Shown piece by piece: positions 55,566 to 64,000 of a stretch of 64,000 bases of DNA. The notes below the pieces were generated by a model. That model had not been told where the DNA came from, searched no databases, and worked only from the letters and a program-made list of their open reading frames with translations. Position 1 is the stretch's first letter. Each line of letters opens with the position of its first letter. Where the stretch lies: the NCBI RefSeq assembly GCF_028743495.1, contig NZ_CP117968.1; one strand, written 5' to 3'. Source of the DNA: Allobacillus halotolerans. GTDB taxonomy: Bacteria > Bacillota > Bacilli > Bacillales > Alkalibacillaceae. The translations under genes were made by a program, and so were the position numbers.

Positions 55566-56213
55566 ATGTTTATGTTTGTCACACGTTGGCTGTTTTATTT
55601 TATCGGCTTACTTACATTTAGCTACGGAATTACAATAGCACTTAGTATGCAACATCTGGGAATTCATCCATGGGACGTCCTTGCTGTTGCGCTATTTGAA
55701 AAATTGGGGTTATCCATTGGTACCTGGGCAATTATCATTTCATTAATTTTAATCATCGTCTCTTGGTTTTTGGATAAAAGCTATATTAAATTAGGGACAT
55801 TTTTGAACGGTGTGCTGGTTGGTGCCTTTGTCGATTTATTTCTGTGGATTGATTTTCTGCCGAACGCGAGCCTCACTTGGACAGATTCACTTATCATGAT
55901 CGGCGGAATGGTCGTAATGGGTATCGGTGGCGGATTATATAATTCGGCTCAGGTCGGGTCAGGGCCGAGAGATGGATTTATGTTATCCATTGCAGACAAA
56001 ACAAATGCACCAATCGGAAGAGTGCGAATCATCGTTGAAAGTTTTATCCTACTTCTAGGATTGATTCTCGGAGGGCCTGTGTTTTGGTTTACACTTATTT
56101 TTACATTCGTTCAAAGCCCAGTATTTGCTTATTCATTCACAAGGTTTAAAACCGTATTATCTTTTATTGAACGTCGACACCATACAACGAAAAATAAATC
56201 TGAAGCTGTCTGA
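55566..56213 (+). CDS. yczE: YczE-like membrane protein
   Basis: 215 residues with five to six helices. FSYGITIALSMQHLGIHPWD, IMIGGMVVMGIGGGLYNSAQ and VGSGPRDGFMLSIADKT are the YczE/YyaS/YitT signatures. B. subtilis YczE affects surfactin-type synthesis by an unknown path. No known partner gene here. The ribosome site is AGGAAGAAGCAAG. Confidence 0.88.
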   Translation: MFMFVTRWLFYFIGLLTFSYGITIALSMQHLGIHPWDVLAVALFEKLGLSIGTWAIIISLILIIVSWFLDKSYIKLGTFLNGVLVGAFVDLFLWIDFLPNASLTWTDSLIMIGGMVVMGIGGGLYNSAQVGSGPRDGFMLSIADKTNAPIGRVRIIVESFILLLGLILGGPVFWFTLIFTFVQSPVFAYSFTRFKTVLSFIERRHHTTKNKSEAV

Positions 56214-56451
56214 GTATAAAATAGCCAAATTATATTACAATAATCGAGAAGTCAGACCTTACGATTTATTTACAAATCCACTTTGGTGTTTATGAATTCT
56301 TTTACGTGGAATGCTATGATATAAGGTCAAAATCATAGGTGGATTAGGTTATTTTATCGTTAAATTCTCAATTAACATGACTAATTAATGATACTAAACG
56401 AATAAAAATTGTGACCAAAGTTTAAACATTGTTGCATAACGACCGTACTTG

Positions 56452-56503
56452 TTGACAGTTCTGCGGGTTTATTATAATATGTATTTGATTGTAATTATTA
56501 TTA
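56452..56503 (+). promoter_or_regulatory. ahpC promoter with Per box
   Basis: TTGACA 56452-56457 and TATAAT 56473-56478 (15-bp spacer; TAATAT two bases on gives 17). TTGTAATTATTATTA at 56489-56503 agrees with the Per box at 12-13 of 14 defined positions, just after the start site. The 56214-56451 stretch holds nothing else I can support. Confidence 0.82.
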
Positions 56504-56532
56504 ATAAATATCTATTAGGAGGAATAATTACT

Positions 56533-57102
56533 ATGTCATTAATCGGAAAAGAAGTACAACCATTTCAGGCGAAAGCTTATCACCCTGTAAACGATGAATT
56601 TATAGACGTTACAGAAGAGAGCTTAAAAGGTCAGTGGAGCGTTGTTTGTTTTTACCCTGCAGACTTTTCTTTCGTATGTCCTACAGAGCTTGAAGATCTT
56701 CAAGAACAGTATGACACATTGAAAGACCTAGGTGTAGAAGTTTATTCCGTATCAACAGATACTCACTTCGTACACAAAGGTTGGCACGATAACTCTGAAA
56801 AAATCGGTAAAATCAAATACCCAATGATTGGTGATCCATCAGGTACTGTTTCTCGTAATTTCGATGTATTAAATGAAGAGTCCGGTCTTGCAGATCGCGG
56901 TACTTTCGTCATTGACCCAGATGGTGTCATTCAGACAGTTGAAATTAACGCAGATGGAATTGGCCGTGACGCAAGCATCATTGTCGATAAAATTAAAGCA
57001 GCACAATACGTGCGTAAGAATCCAGGCGAAGTTTGCCCAGCTAAATGGGAAGAAGGATCTGAAACATTAACACCAAGTCTAGACTTAGTAGGTAAAATTT
57101 AA
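56533..57102 (+). CDS. ahpC: alkyl hydroperoxide reductase AhpC
   Basis: 189 residues. VVCFYPADFSFVCPTELEDL holds the peroxidatic Cys near 48; the resolving Cys is in NPGEVCPAKWEEGSE near 168. Typical AhpC length. ATG 56533 follows AGGAGG; in-frame starts further up have no such match. Reduces peroxides and is re-reduced by AhpF. Confidence 0.97.
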   Translation: MSLIGKEVQPFQAKAYHPVNDEFIDVTEESLKGQWSVVCFYPADFSFVCPTELEDLQEQYDTLKDLGVEVYSVSTDTHFVHKGWHDNSEKIGKIKYPMIGDPSGTVSRNFDVLNEESGLADRGTFVIDPDGVIQTVEINADGIGRDASIIVDKIKAAQYVRKNPGEVCPAKWEEGSETLTPSLDLVGKI

Positions 57103-57116
57103 GGAGTGCGATAAGC

Positions 57117-58688
57117 ATGCTTGAAGCAAATATTAAAGCACAATTAGAACAATACCTTCAGCTGCTCGAAGACGATATTGTTTTAAAACTCAGTGTGGAC
57201 ACAGATGACGTGTCAAATAAAATGGAAGAGTTTGTGAATGAAATAGGTTCCATGTCATCGAAAATAACGGTTGAAAAGACAAGCTTAGAAAGAACACCAA
57301 GTTTTACTGTAAATCGTGTTGGTGAAGACACTGGGATTGCATTTGCTGGCATTCCACTCGGTGAAGAATTTACATCACTTGTATTGGCTTTATTGCAAGT
57401 CAGTGGAAGAGCGCCTAAAGTCGACCAAAGTGTTATTGACCAAGCAAAAGAAGTCAAAGGCGAGTACCACTTTGAAACGTACGTAAGCCTTAGCTGTCAT
57501 AACTGCCCAGATGTCGTACAAGCATTAAACATGATGAGCGTTCTTAATCCAAATATTTCCCATACGATGATTGACGGAGCGACAAACAAAGAAGAAGTGG
57601 AAGCGAAAAACATCATGGCTGTACCGACTGTTATGTTAAATGGTGAAGAATTCGGTAGCGGACGTATGTCTGCAGAAGAAATCTTAGCTAAGCTTGGTAG
57701 TGGACCAGATGCATCTGAGCTATCTGCCAAAGATCCATTCGACGTACTCGTTGTCGGTGGTGGACCAGCTGGTGCAAGTGCCGCTATTTATGCAGCACGT
57801 AAAGGTATCCGTACAGGAATTGTCACGGAGCGCTTAGGTGGTCAAGTGTTAGACACGATGAGCATTGAAAACTTCATCAGTGTCACAAAAACGGAAGGAC
57901 CAAAGCTCGTTGCAAGCCTTGAAGAACATGTGAAAGATTACCCAATTGATATCATCAACTTACAACGTGTAAGTGGTATCGAGAAAAAAGACATGTTTGA
58001 GATTGAGCTTGAAAACGGTGCGGTTCTGAAAAGCCGTACAGTGATCGCTTCAACAGGAGCGAGCTGGCGTAAGCTTGGTATTCCGGGCGAAGCAGAATTC
58101 TCGAACAAAGGTGTTGCTTACTGTGCACACTGTGATGGTCCACTGTTTGAAGGTAAAGACGTTGCTGTTGTCGGCGGCGGTAACTCCGGTGTAGAAGCAG
58201 CAATTGACCTTGCAGGCATTGTAAACCACGTAACTGTTCTTGAATATTCTTCAGAATTGAAAGCAGACGAAGTGCTACAAAACAACCTAGCTAAACTTCC
58301 AAATGTGACTGTGGTTAAAAATGCTCAATCTACTGAAATCACAGGATCCGATCAAGTCGAAGGACTGAAGTATATCGACCTTGAGACGAAGGAAGAAAAG
58401 CAAATTGACTTAGCAGGTGTGTTTGTTCAAATTGGTCTTGTTCCTAATACAGGTTGGCTTGGCGATAAAGTCGAGAAAAACCGTATCGGTGAGATCATCG
58501 TTGACAAACAAGGTTCTACGAATGTTCCAGGTCTTTTTGCAGCAGGTGATTGTACGGATGTATTCTACAATCAGATTATCGTTTCAATGGGAACAGGAGC
58601 GACCGCAGCATTAGGCGCTTTTGATCACCTCATTAGAAACCCTGTGGAAACAAAAGAAGAACAAGGTGAACCTGTAAGCACAAAATAA
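57117..58688 (+). CDS. ahpF: alkyl hydroperoxide reductase subunit AhpF
   Basis: 523 residues. N-terminal double thioredoxin fold with redox pair CHNC near 127; FAD site VVGGGPAGASAAIYAARKG near 212; active disulfide CAHC near 338; NADH site VVGGGNSGVEAAIDLA; GLFAAGDCTDV near the end. Electron donor for AhpC, 14 nt downstream in the same operon. Confidence 0.97.
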   Translation: MLEANIKAQLEQYLQLLEDDIVLKLSVDTDDVSNKMEEFVNEIGSMSSKITVEKTSLERTPSFTVNRVGEDTGIAFAGIPLGEEFTSLVLALLQVSGRAPKVDQSVIDQAKEVKGEYHFETYVSLSCHNCPDVVQALNMMSVLNPNISHTMIDGATNKEEVEAKNIMAVPTVMLNGEEFGSGRMSAEEILAKLGSGPDASELSAKDPFDVLVVGGGPAGASAAIYAARKGIRTGIVTERLGGQVLDTMSIENFISVTKTEGPKLVASLEEHVKDYPIDIINLQRVSGIEKKDMFEIELENGAVLKSRTVIASTGASWRKLGIPGEAEFSNKGVAYCAHCDGPLFEGKDVAVVGGGNSGVEAAIDLAGIVNHVTVLEYSSELKADEVLQNNLAKLPNVTVVKNAQSTEITGSDQVEGLKYIDLETKEEKQIDLAGVFVQIGLVPNTGWLGDKVEKNRIGEIIVDKQGSTNVPGLFAAGDCTDVFYNQIIVSMGTGATAALGAFDHLIRNPVETKEEQGEPVSTK

Positions 58689-58705
58689 AATGAAGCAACC
58701 ATTAG

Positions 58706-58754
58706 ATCCTCATAAGAGTAGAGCGTACGGCATCTACTTTTATGGGGATTTCTT
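58706..58754 (+). terminator. terminator of ahpCF
   Basis: ATCCTCATAAGAGTAGA pairs with TCTACTTTTATGGGGAT with a few G-U pairs; TTTCTTT follows. Confidence 0.8.
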
Positions 58755-58864
58755 TATGGATAAGTGAATGAGGAGAAAAAAACCAATACCTTAGTGAAAT
58801 AAATGAAACTGAGATATAAAAATGTTGATGCAAGATAATGATATAAACAGATATGAAGCGAGAG

Positions 58865-58974
58865 CGGCTTCTGACTGCTGAAGATTGCCTACTTACTGTT
58901 GAAGTTTGCCTGCTGACTGCTGAAGATTAGCTTCTGACTGCTGAAGATTGACCGCTCACTGTTGAAGTTAGGTC
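58865..58974. repeat. 21-bp tandem array, GACTGCTGAAGATTGC family (5 copies)
   Basis: ACTGYTGAAG starts at 58874, 58895, 58916, 58937 and 58958. On the minus strand units read CTTCAACAGTGAGCGGTCAAT, very close to the 17.4-kb family (TATCAACAGTCAGCGCTCGTT). It lies between the terminators of convergent ahpF and the peptidase gene. The rest of 58755-59138 has no gene. Confidence 0.9.
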
Positions 58975-59138
58975 TCCCACGAAAGAGTTAGCTTATTAAT
59001 TATCGGGCTCAATGCAATATAACTTCTAAAATAAAAAACGGCCACAGAATCTGCAATATGGAGGGCACTGCGATTTATGGTAAATGTCGTCTTATGACCT
59101 GTCGGTAGAAACAAATTACTTGATGCCATTCAAATATA

Positions 59139-59180
59139 AAACCCGAACGATTTATTATATACTTAAATCGTTCGGGCTTT
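59139..59180 (-). terminator. terminator of the M28 peptidase gene
   Basis: AACCCGAACGATTTA...TAAATCGTTCGGGCTT; on the minus strand followed by TTTTAT. Confidence 0.85.
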
Positions 59181-59193
59181 AATATCTTAACTT

Positions 59194-60177
59194 TTATAAA
59201 TTCGGCTCTTCATAGTAGTAATCTACAGGCACAGGTGCGACTGCAGAACGCTCAAGAGCAGGTGTATCCTTTCTTGCAACTTGATAAACGGCTGATCCGA
59301 CTATTTTTGCTACATCGAGCATTTTTTCTTTGCTGATATAATCAATTAAATCCTCTTCTGTATGATACCAAGGTTCAAGCGGTGTGTGAATAAATAGTGC
59401 CGCAGGAATGCCTAAATTATGAAATGGAACATGATCGCTTCGTCCAAGTTCACTGTATGGAACGAGTTCGCTAACTCGAGATCCAGCTGCAGCTCCAAGA
59501 TCTGTTACTGTATTTTGTTCGCCATCAGCTGTAAACATAACTAAATCCCCTGCATCCGCACTACCAACCATGTCTAACTGAAACATCGCTACTGTTTGTT
59601 CGGCTTCGGCTTCTGACATTGCTTCGGCATATCTTCTGGAACCCCATAGACCATATTCTTCAGCTCCAAAAGCGACGAACTTAACGGTTGTACCTGTTGG
59701 AGCTTTTGAGAATACACGCGCTAATTCAAGTAAGACACCAGTACCTGATGCATCATCATTTGCGCCTGGCCCCCAAGGAACTGAATCGTGGTGTGAACCA
59801 ATAATAATTTGTTGGCCGGAGTCATGGTTTTTCTTCGGCTCTTTAACCGCTTCAACATTATAAGAAGTGACTTCTTTTCCTCCTGATAGGAAAGTAAATT
59901 CTTGTACATTGACTTCTTCGTAACCATAATTTTCGAATTGTTCTACCAGGTAATCAACGGTTTCAAGCTCAGCTTCTGTACCTGCACCACGTGGACCAAT
60001 TTCTTCTGAAAGATGTGACACGTGTTCATAGATTCGGTCTTCATCAATCTTCTTGATGATTTTATTGTCAAATGCGTGGGCAGAACCTCCATTTCCATTA
60101 TGATTAGCTGCTAGGCCAGGTGTTGTCCAAACCATGAGTAAAACAAGAACCATACTCAAAAGCCTGAATTGTTTCAA
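59194..60177 (-). CDS. secreted M28 family aminopeptidase
   Basis: 327 residues. I choose TTG 60177, because AAGGAAGTGA then sits 5 nt upstream; GTG 60186 would overlap it. Signal peptide KQFRLLSMVLVLLMVWTTPGLAA. Metal ligands: IIGSHHDSVPWGPGANDDASG near 130, AFGAEEYGLWGSRR near 170, LDMVG near 200 and LFIHTPLEPWYHTEEDLI near 277: co-catalytic zinc site of M28. Similar to YwaD-type aminopeptidases. Confidence 0.9.
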   Translation of the reverse strand: MKQFRLLSMVLVLLMVWTTPGLAANHNGNGGSAHAFDNKIIKKIDEDRIYEHVSHLSEEIGPRGAGTEAELETVDYLVEQFENYGYEEVNVQEFTFLSGGKEVTSYNVEAVKEPKKNHDSGQQIIIGSHHDSVPWGPGANDDASGTGVLLELARVFSKAPTGTTVKFVAFGAEEYGLWGSRRYAEAMSEAEAEQTVAMFQLDMVGSADAGDLVMFTADGEQNTVTDLGAAAGSRVSELVPYSELGRSDHVPFHNLGIPAALFIHTPLEPWYHTEEDLIDYISKEKMLDVAKIVGSAVYQVARKDTPALERSAVAPVPVDYYYEEPNL

Positions 60178-60499
60178 TCCAATCACTTCCTTTCATGTGG
60201 TTGATTGTATGTATTCTGTCATATGTATTCTGTCATAAAGAAAAGAATCCTGTTAATAATCAGAAAATGATAAGAAAGTAATAACGTTCTTGTTGCACTT
60301 GATACTTAAGTAGGAAGAAAAAGCAGATGAAAGTCGTAGGTAAATGGTTAGCCTATGAAATGAAAGAAACAGAAATAGTAAAATGCATCATCATTTTTTT
60401 GTTGATATTCTTGGATTTAATGATTAAAATGAAGCATGGTATAAATGAATCTTAAATAGCGAACCAGCGAATACAAACGAAAGAACGAGGAGATTCAAT

Positions 60500-61459
60500 A
60501 TGAAAGAAAATTTCTGGCGTGATTTACCACGGCCATTTTTTATATTAGCACCGATGGAAGATGTAACAGATGTTGTTTTTCGACATGTCGTCAGTGAAGC
60601 GGCAAGGCCTGATGTGTTTTTTACAGAGTTTACGAATACAGAGAGCTATTGCCACCCAAAAGGAAGACAAAGTGTTCGTGGCCGTCTGACGTATACGGAG
60701 GACGAACAACCGATTGTCGCACATATTTGGGGTGATAAGCCAGCGTATTTCCGAGAAATGAGTATAGGAATGGCGAAGGAAGGCTTTCGTGGAATCGACA
60801 TTAATATGGGATGCCCTGTTCAAAATGTCGCAGGAAACGGTAAAGGTTGTGGGCTGATACGCCGTCCGGATGTAGCGGCCGAGATTATTGAAGCGGCTAA
60901 AGCTGGCGGACTGCCGGTCAGTGTGAAAACAAGACTCGGTTACACACGCGTTGATGAATGGCGAGATTGGCTCACGCATATTTTGAAACAAGATATCGTC
61001 AATCTATCCATTCATCTCCGTACAAAAAAAGAGATGAGCGATGTCGATGCGCACTGGGAATTAATTCCGGAAATTAAAAAGCTTCGAGATGAAATTGCAC
61101 CGGATACATTGCTGACGATTAACGGTGATATTCCAGATCGTCAGAAAGGTTTGGAACTCGTTGAACAATACGGTGTAGATGGTGTCATGATCGGACGAGG
61201 GATATTTAAAAATCCATTCGCGTTTGAAAAAGAAAAGAAAGAGCATACACACAAGGAATCGTTGGATTTATTGAGATTACATCTCGATTTATTTGATCAA
61301 TATGCTGAGCAGATGGAAACACGTCCGTTCAAGACATTGCGGAGATTCTTCAAAATATATGTCAAAGGATTTCGCGGCGCAGGTGAATTACGAAATCGGT
61401 TGATGATGACTGAAACGACCGATGAGGTTCGTGAGTTGATCAACGAATATATGGATTAA
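60500..61459 (+). CDS. dus: tRNA-dihydrouridine synthase
   Basis: 319 residues. FILAPMEDVTDVVFRHVVSE, EFTNTESY, GIDINMGCPVQNVAGNGKGC with the catalytic Cys (MGCP) near 99, PVSVKTRLGY, TINGDIPD and DGVMIGRGIFKNP form the FMN TIM barrel of Dus. It reduces uridine in tRNA D loops. Which of the Dus groups cannot be told. Its last 25 codons recur as a fragment at 62213. Confidence 0.93.
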   Translation: MKENFWRDLPRPFFILAPMEDVTDVVFRHVVSEAARPDVFFTEFTNTESYCHPKGRQSVRGRLTYTEDEQPIVAHIWGDKPAYFREMSIGMAKEGFRGIDINMGCPVQNVAGNGKGCGLIRRPDVAAEIIEAAKAGGLPVSVKTRLGYTRVDEWRDWLTHILKQDIVNLSIHLRTKKEMSDVDAHWELIPEIKKLRDEIAPDTLLTINGDIPDRQKGLELVEQYGVDGVMIGRGIFKNPFAFEKEKKEHTHKESLDLLRLHLDLFDQYAEQMETRPFKTLRRFFKIYVKGFRGAGELRNRLMMTETTDEVRELINEYMD

Positions 61460-61464
61460 CTAAA

Positions 61465-61507
61465 ACATCTCCTCTCTTTGGTTTTCAAGAGAAGAGGTGT
61501 TTTTTTA
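61465..61507 (+). terminator. terminator of dus
   Basis: ACATCTCCTCTCTT...AAGAGAAGAGGTGT, then TTTTTTT. Confidence 0.92.
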
Positions 61508-61606
61508 TTCAGATACGGTTTTGGCGCGAGATATTTTTTAGGTAAGTCTAACAATGGAGAGGGAGCCAGTTACCGAAGCAATAATTAATGCTTCCTTAAG
61601 CTATAC

Positions 61607-62032
61607 TTACTTAATTTGCACTACAGTAGGTTCATTTTCGCTTATTATTTCGATAATCTGATCCATTAAATAGATATGATGCTCTAAATGTATATCGGTA
61701 CTCCCAAGTGTTGGGAGAGTATCATACCAATCAATAAAACCTGATTTGTTGGACTTGAAAAAAAGAAAATTGGTCAAAGGTCCTTTTTCTGAACCACCTA
61801 AATATTTTTGTATCGCATTCTGTGTGGGTATACTGAGATCAACGCGACTTGCTTCAGGTGTCACTCTAATTGCAAGCACTTCATGGAAAGAATAGGAGAG
61901 CTTGAATTGATGGTTGTCATTTGTATCTATAATCATTTCAACATTCGGGTAGTGTGTAATCTGTATAAGGTTTAGGGGTGGTTCGTATGATGTAGATATG
62001 GGCTGCCAAACCTCAAAAATGTCATTACTCAT
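61607..62032 (-). CDS. hypothetical protein
   Basis: 141 residues, soluble and acidic, with no signal peptide. EVWQPISTSYEPPLNLIQIT and LGSTDIHLEHHIYLMDQIIE can be seen but match nothing I know. AGGAGCTATACAG precedes ATG. It stands between dus and a broken copy of the dus end, so it may have come in with the duplication. Confidence 0.65.
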   Translation of the reverse strand: MSNDIFEVWQPISTSYEPPLNLIQITHYPNVEMIIDTNDNHQFKLSYSFHEVLAIRVTPEASRVDLSIPTQNAIQKYLGGSEKGPLTNFLFFKSNKSGFIDWYDTLPTLGSTDIHLEHHIYLMDQIIEIISENEPTVVQIK

Positions 62033-62212
62033 CTGTATAGCTCCTTAATAATAACGAATTTTATCAAATTTTGTGCCATAAATTCCATTGTAATCCCCAG
62101 TGTACTAAACTAATTATAAGAAAAAACCCATTCTATTACATTATTATGAATATTCAATGTAATTATAATAGGAAAATATTATTAAGTAAACTTGTTTAAC
62201 TAATTGTATTTA

Positions 62213-62290
62213 GGAGCCGGCGAGCTAAGGAAACAACTGATGACGACTGAAACAATCGATGAGGTCCGTGAGTTGATCGATCAATATTAA
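62213..62290 (+). pseudogene. C-terminal fragment of a second dus gene
   Basis: GAGELRKQLMTTETIDEVRE-LIDQY-stop matches the end of the intact dus (GAGELRNRLMMTETTDEVRE-LINEYMD). No upstream frame continues it. The intergenic AGCCAGTTACCGAAG found here (62332) also occurs after the intact dus (61564), so the whole junction seems to have been duplicated. Confidence 0.85.
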
Positions 62291-62327
62291 GACGATTGGC
62301 CTTTTATAAACACATATTCAAAATATG

Positions 62328-62363
62328 AAAAAAGCCAGTTACCGAAGTATCGGTAACTGGCTT
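62328..62363 (-). terminator. terminator of pdxS
   Basis: GCCAGTTACCGA/TCGGTAACTGGC, 12-bp perfect stem with 4-nt loop; on the minus strand TTTTTT follows. Confidence 0.93.
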
Positions 62364-62380
62364 CTTACATACTAGATTGT

Positions 62381-63235
62381 TTATTCACTTCGGTCTTGCA
62401 TTCGTTCGTCTTCGCTCAAAGTACCGATGCCTTTCATCGCAGTACCTAGGTCTTTTGAAAGTTCAGCAATTAACTTATAATCCTTATAATTAGCTGTTGC
62501 TTGTACAATCGCCTCTGCAAACTTTTGTGGATTATCGGATTTGAAAATACCTGAGCCGACAAATACTCCGTCAGCACCAAGCTCCATCATTAACGCGGCA
62601 TCAGAAGGTGTTGCAACACCACCTGCTGCAAAGTTATTGACAGGCAGACGACCTTCTTTTTGAATTGTCAAAAGCAGCTCATAGGGTGCCTGGATATTTC
62701 TCGCAAATGTCATCACTTCATCTTCGGACATCGAGGCAAGCTGTCTAATTTCTCCTTGCACTTGTCTAAGATGGCGGACTGCTTCTACAATATTGCCTGT
62801 CCCGGGCTCTCCTTTTGTCCGAAGCATGGAAGCCCCTTCTCCGATTCGGCGTGCTGCTTCCCCGAGGTTACGGCACCCGCATACGAATGGTACTGTGTAA
62901 TCTGATTTTTTTAAATGAAATACATCATCTGCTGGTGTGAGAACTTCACTTTCATCTATATAATCGACACCGATTGCTTCAAGAACACGCGCTTCTACAA
63001 TATGGCCGATTCTGCCTTTCGCCATGACAGGAATGGATACAGCATTCATCACTTCTTCAGTGATTGTCGGGTCAGCCATACGTGCAACACCGCCCGCTGC
63101 TCTGATATCTGAAGGTACACGTTCTAGTGCCATAACCGCGACTGCCCCTGAGGCTTCTGCAATTTTTGCTTGTTCAGCATTCACGACGTCCATGATAACG
63201 CCGCCTTTAGGTATTTCTGTTTCGATTTTCGTCAT
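62381..63235 (-). CDS. pdxS: pyridoxal 5'-phosphate synthase subunit PdxS
   Basis: 284 residues against about 294 in most Bacilli; the N-terminal helix is shortened (TKIETEIPKGGVIMDVVNAE). GAVAVMALERVPSDIRAAGG, PVMAKGRIGHIVEARVLEAI, the Lys in MLRTKGEPGTGNIVEAVRH and NFAAGGVATPSDAALMMELG are intact. It makes PLP from ribose-5-phosphate, glyceraldehyde-3-phosphate and ammonia. The glutaminase partner pdxT, normally next, is absent: a terminator follows. Confidence 0.95.
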   Translation of the reverse strand: MTKIETEIPKGGVIMDVVNAEQAKIAEASGAVAVMALERVPSDIRAAGGVARMADPTITEEVMNAVSIPVMAKGRIGHIVEARVLEAIGVDYIDESEVLTPADDVFHLKKSDYTVPFVCGCRNLGEAARRIGEGASMLRTKGEPGTGNIVEAVRHLRQVQGEIRQLASMSEDEVMTFARNIQAPYELLLTIQKEGRLPVNNFAAGGVATPSDAALMMELGADGVFVGSGIFKSDNPQKFAEAIVQATANYKDYKLIAELSKDLGTAMKGIGTLSEDERMQDRSE

Positions 63236-63352
63236 TTGTCCTCATCCCCTTGTAATCCGTCTATTTAAGACTGTCTCTGAACGGTATTATATCACTTGAA
63301 ACTAGCTTTTAACAGTACTGGTTGTTACCATCGCATCTAACTTCAGGTTCAA

Positions 63353-63615
63353 CAATGGAAAGGATTTATGGCTTTAGCAGCAGTTATTTTCGGTAATTGG
63401 CATCCATTCGGTGCAATGGGTGCTGCGCTGTTCTTTGGTTTAGCAAAAAGTTTAAGTGTGGTTAGTGGAGGGATCCCATTATTGCAAGATATTCCACAAG
63501 TATTCTTGTTAATCGCTCCTAATGTTTTGACCATTCTTGCCTTAGTAGGACTTATCGGACGTGCTGAGGGCTCCAAGGGCAAACGGTGTACCATATATCA
63601 AAGAAAGCAGATATA
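63353..63615 (+). pseudogene. C-terminal remnant of a nucleoside/sugar ABC permease (NupQ-like)
   Basis: KGFMALAAVIFGNWHPFGAM and LIAPNVLTILALVGLIGRAE match the end of the BmpA-type ABC permeases (YufQ/NupQ, inner-membrane subunit two). At about 63577 an extra G in CCAAGGGCAAA shifts the frame; in the +1 frame the sequence goes on as ANGVPYIKESR, the usual tail. No upstream part remains. Confidence 0.75.
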
Positions 63616-63771
63616 AAGGCGACGACCGATCCTACTTCATGATTTTTTTAATAGATAAAATTGTCGAAAAATTCTTGTAATATATTGCATTTTGCTTAAG
63701 GAAGTAGTATGATATTTTTATCCGATATATTGCATATTGCTAAAACTAATCATCTTAGGAGGAAACTTATC

Positions 63772-64000
63772 GTGAAATTATCTTTTTCATCTTACGCAGC
63801 CGTTGGAGTTATGTTATTCGCACTATTTTTTGGAGCTGGAAATCTGATTTTTCCAGCAAGCTTGGGTCAAAACGCAGGAACGAATCTTTGGCCAGCAGCA
63901 ATTGGCTTCTTGATCACCGGAGTAGGTTTACCTCTTCTTGGAATCATCGCCATGAGTTTTTCCGGGAGCCGTAACTTGCAAGAACTTGCAACACGAGTAC
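63772..64000 (+). CDS. brnQ: branched-chain amino acid carrier BrnQ, second copy, partial
   Basis: Starts GTG with AGGAGG 11 nt upstream and runs off the right edge after 76 codons. The protein is almost identical to the first copy at 51157 over this stretch (one or two differences, e.g. NAGTN for NAGEN), while third codon positions differ at many sites. So this is an old duplication under strong selection, not a recent one. Confidence 0.92.
   Translation, partial: MKLSFSSYAAVGVMLFALFFGAGNLIFPASLGQNAGTNLWPAAIGFLITGVGLPLLGIIAMSFSGSRNLQELATRV

Overview
The window comes from an endospore-forming, low-GC Gram-positive bacterium of the family Bacillaceae. The evidence is a gamma-type small acid-soluble spore protein, strong AAGGAGG-type ribosome binding sites, and a backbone that follows the Bacillus subtilis order yfhF-recX-yfhH-yfhP-mutY-sspE-ntdp(ygaC)-ygaD-ygaE-hemL(gsaB)-bcp-perR-ygzB-rrn-tRNAs. 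Genus cannot be fixed by eye. Gene content and style suggest a relative of the Halobacillus/Virgibacillus/Oceanobacillus group.

Layout. 1-8.04 kb: a type IV pilus locus with divergent prepilin genes, pilB, pilC, a major pilin, pilD, pilM, pilN and pilO. 8.3-10.2 kb: a yxlEFG-like ABC exporter operon. 10.5-12.7 kb: an XRE regulator, a dense DnaA-box cluster, a long 21-bp repeat array and a GNAT acetyltransferase whose leader carries a tRNA-like domain and a possible switch around its ribosome binding site. 12.8-31.6 kb: the conserved backbone, with a small accessory patch (20.6-22.2 kb) and a DUF58 cluster. 33.2-39.6 kb: an rRNA operon followed by 13 tRNAs, interrupted after tRNA-fMet by three tandem 73-bp units ending in CAACCA. 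41.4-44.6 kb: a TPP-riboswitch thiamine salvage operon (SDR-thiM-thiD-thiE). 46-50.7 kb: a heme-sensing and heme-efflux module (hrtBA, hssRS) plus a small heme-copper-oxidase-like protein that shares the predicted HssR operator. 51-58.7 kb: brnQ, an MBL-fold enzyme, an acyl-CoA ligase, yczE and ahpCF with a Per box. 59.2-64 kb: an M28 peptidase, dus, pdxS, several gene remnants and a second brnQ running off the right edge.

The most unusual property is a set of seven intergenic tandem arrays with a period of 21 bp, two turns of B-DNA, held almost without slippage for up to 19 copies. They fall into at least five sequence families that seem to be variants of one theme. An eighth array has a 52-bp period, close to five turns, and its units can fold as hairpins. 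Several arrays lie just past the stop codon of a gene and before its terminator. They are not plausible coding sequence and not CRISPR.

Functional links: PerR (31.1 kb) probably controls itself and ahpCF through Per boxes. HssR probably controls hrtBA and the oxidase-like gene. PilB carries a c-di-GMP-binding type N-terminal domain, so pilus assembly may answer to that messenger. Gene decay is visible as fragments of an SDR, a dus copy, a nucleoside-permease gene, a DUF5412 gene and a small gene with an amber codon.
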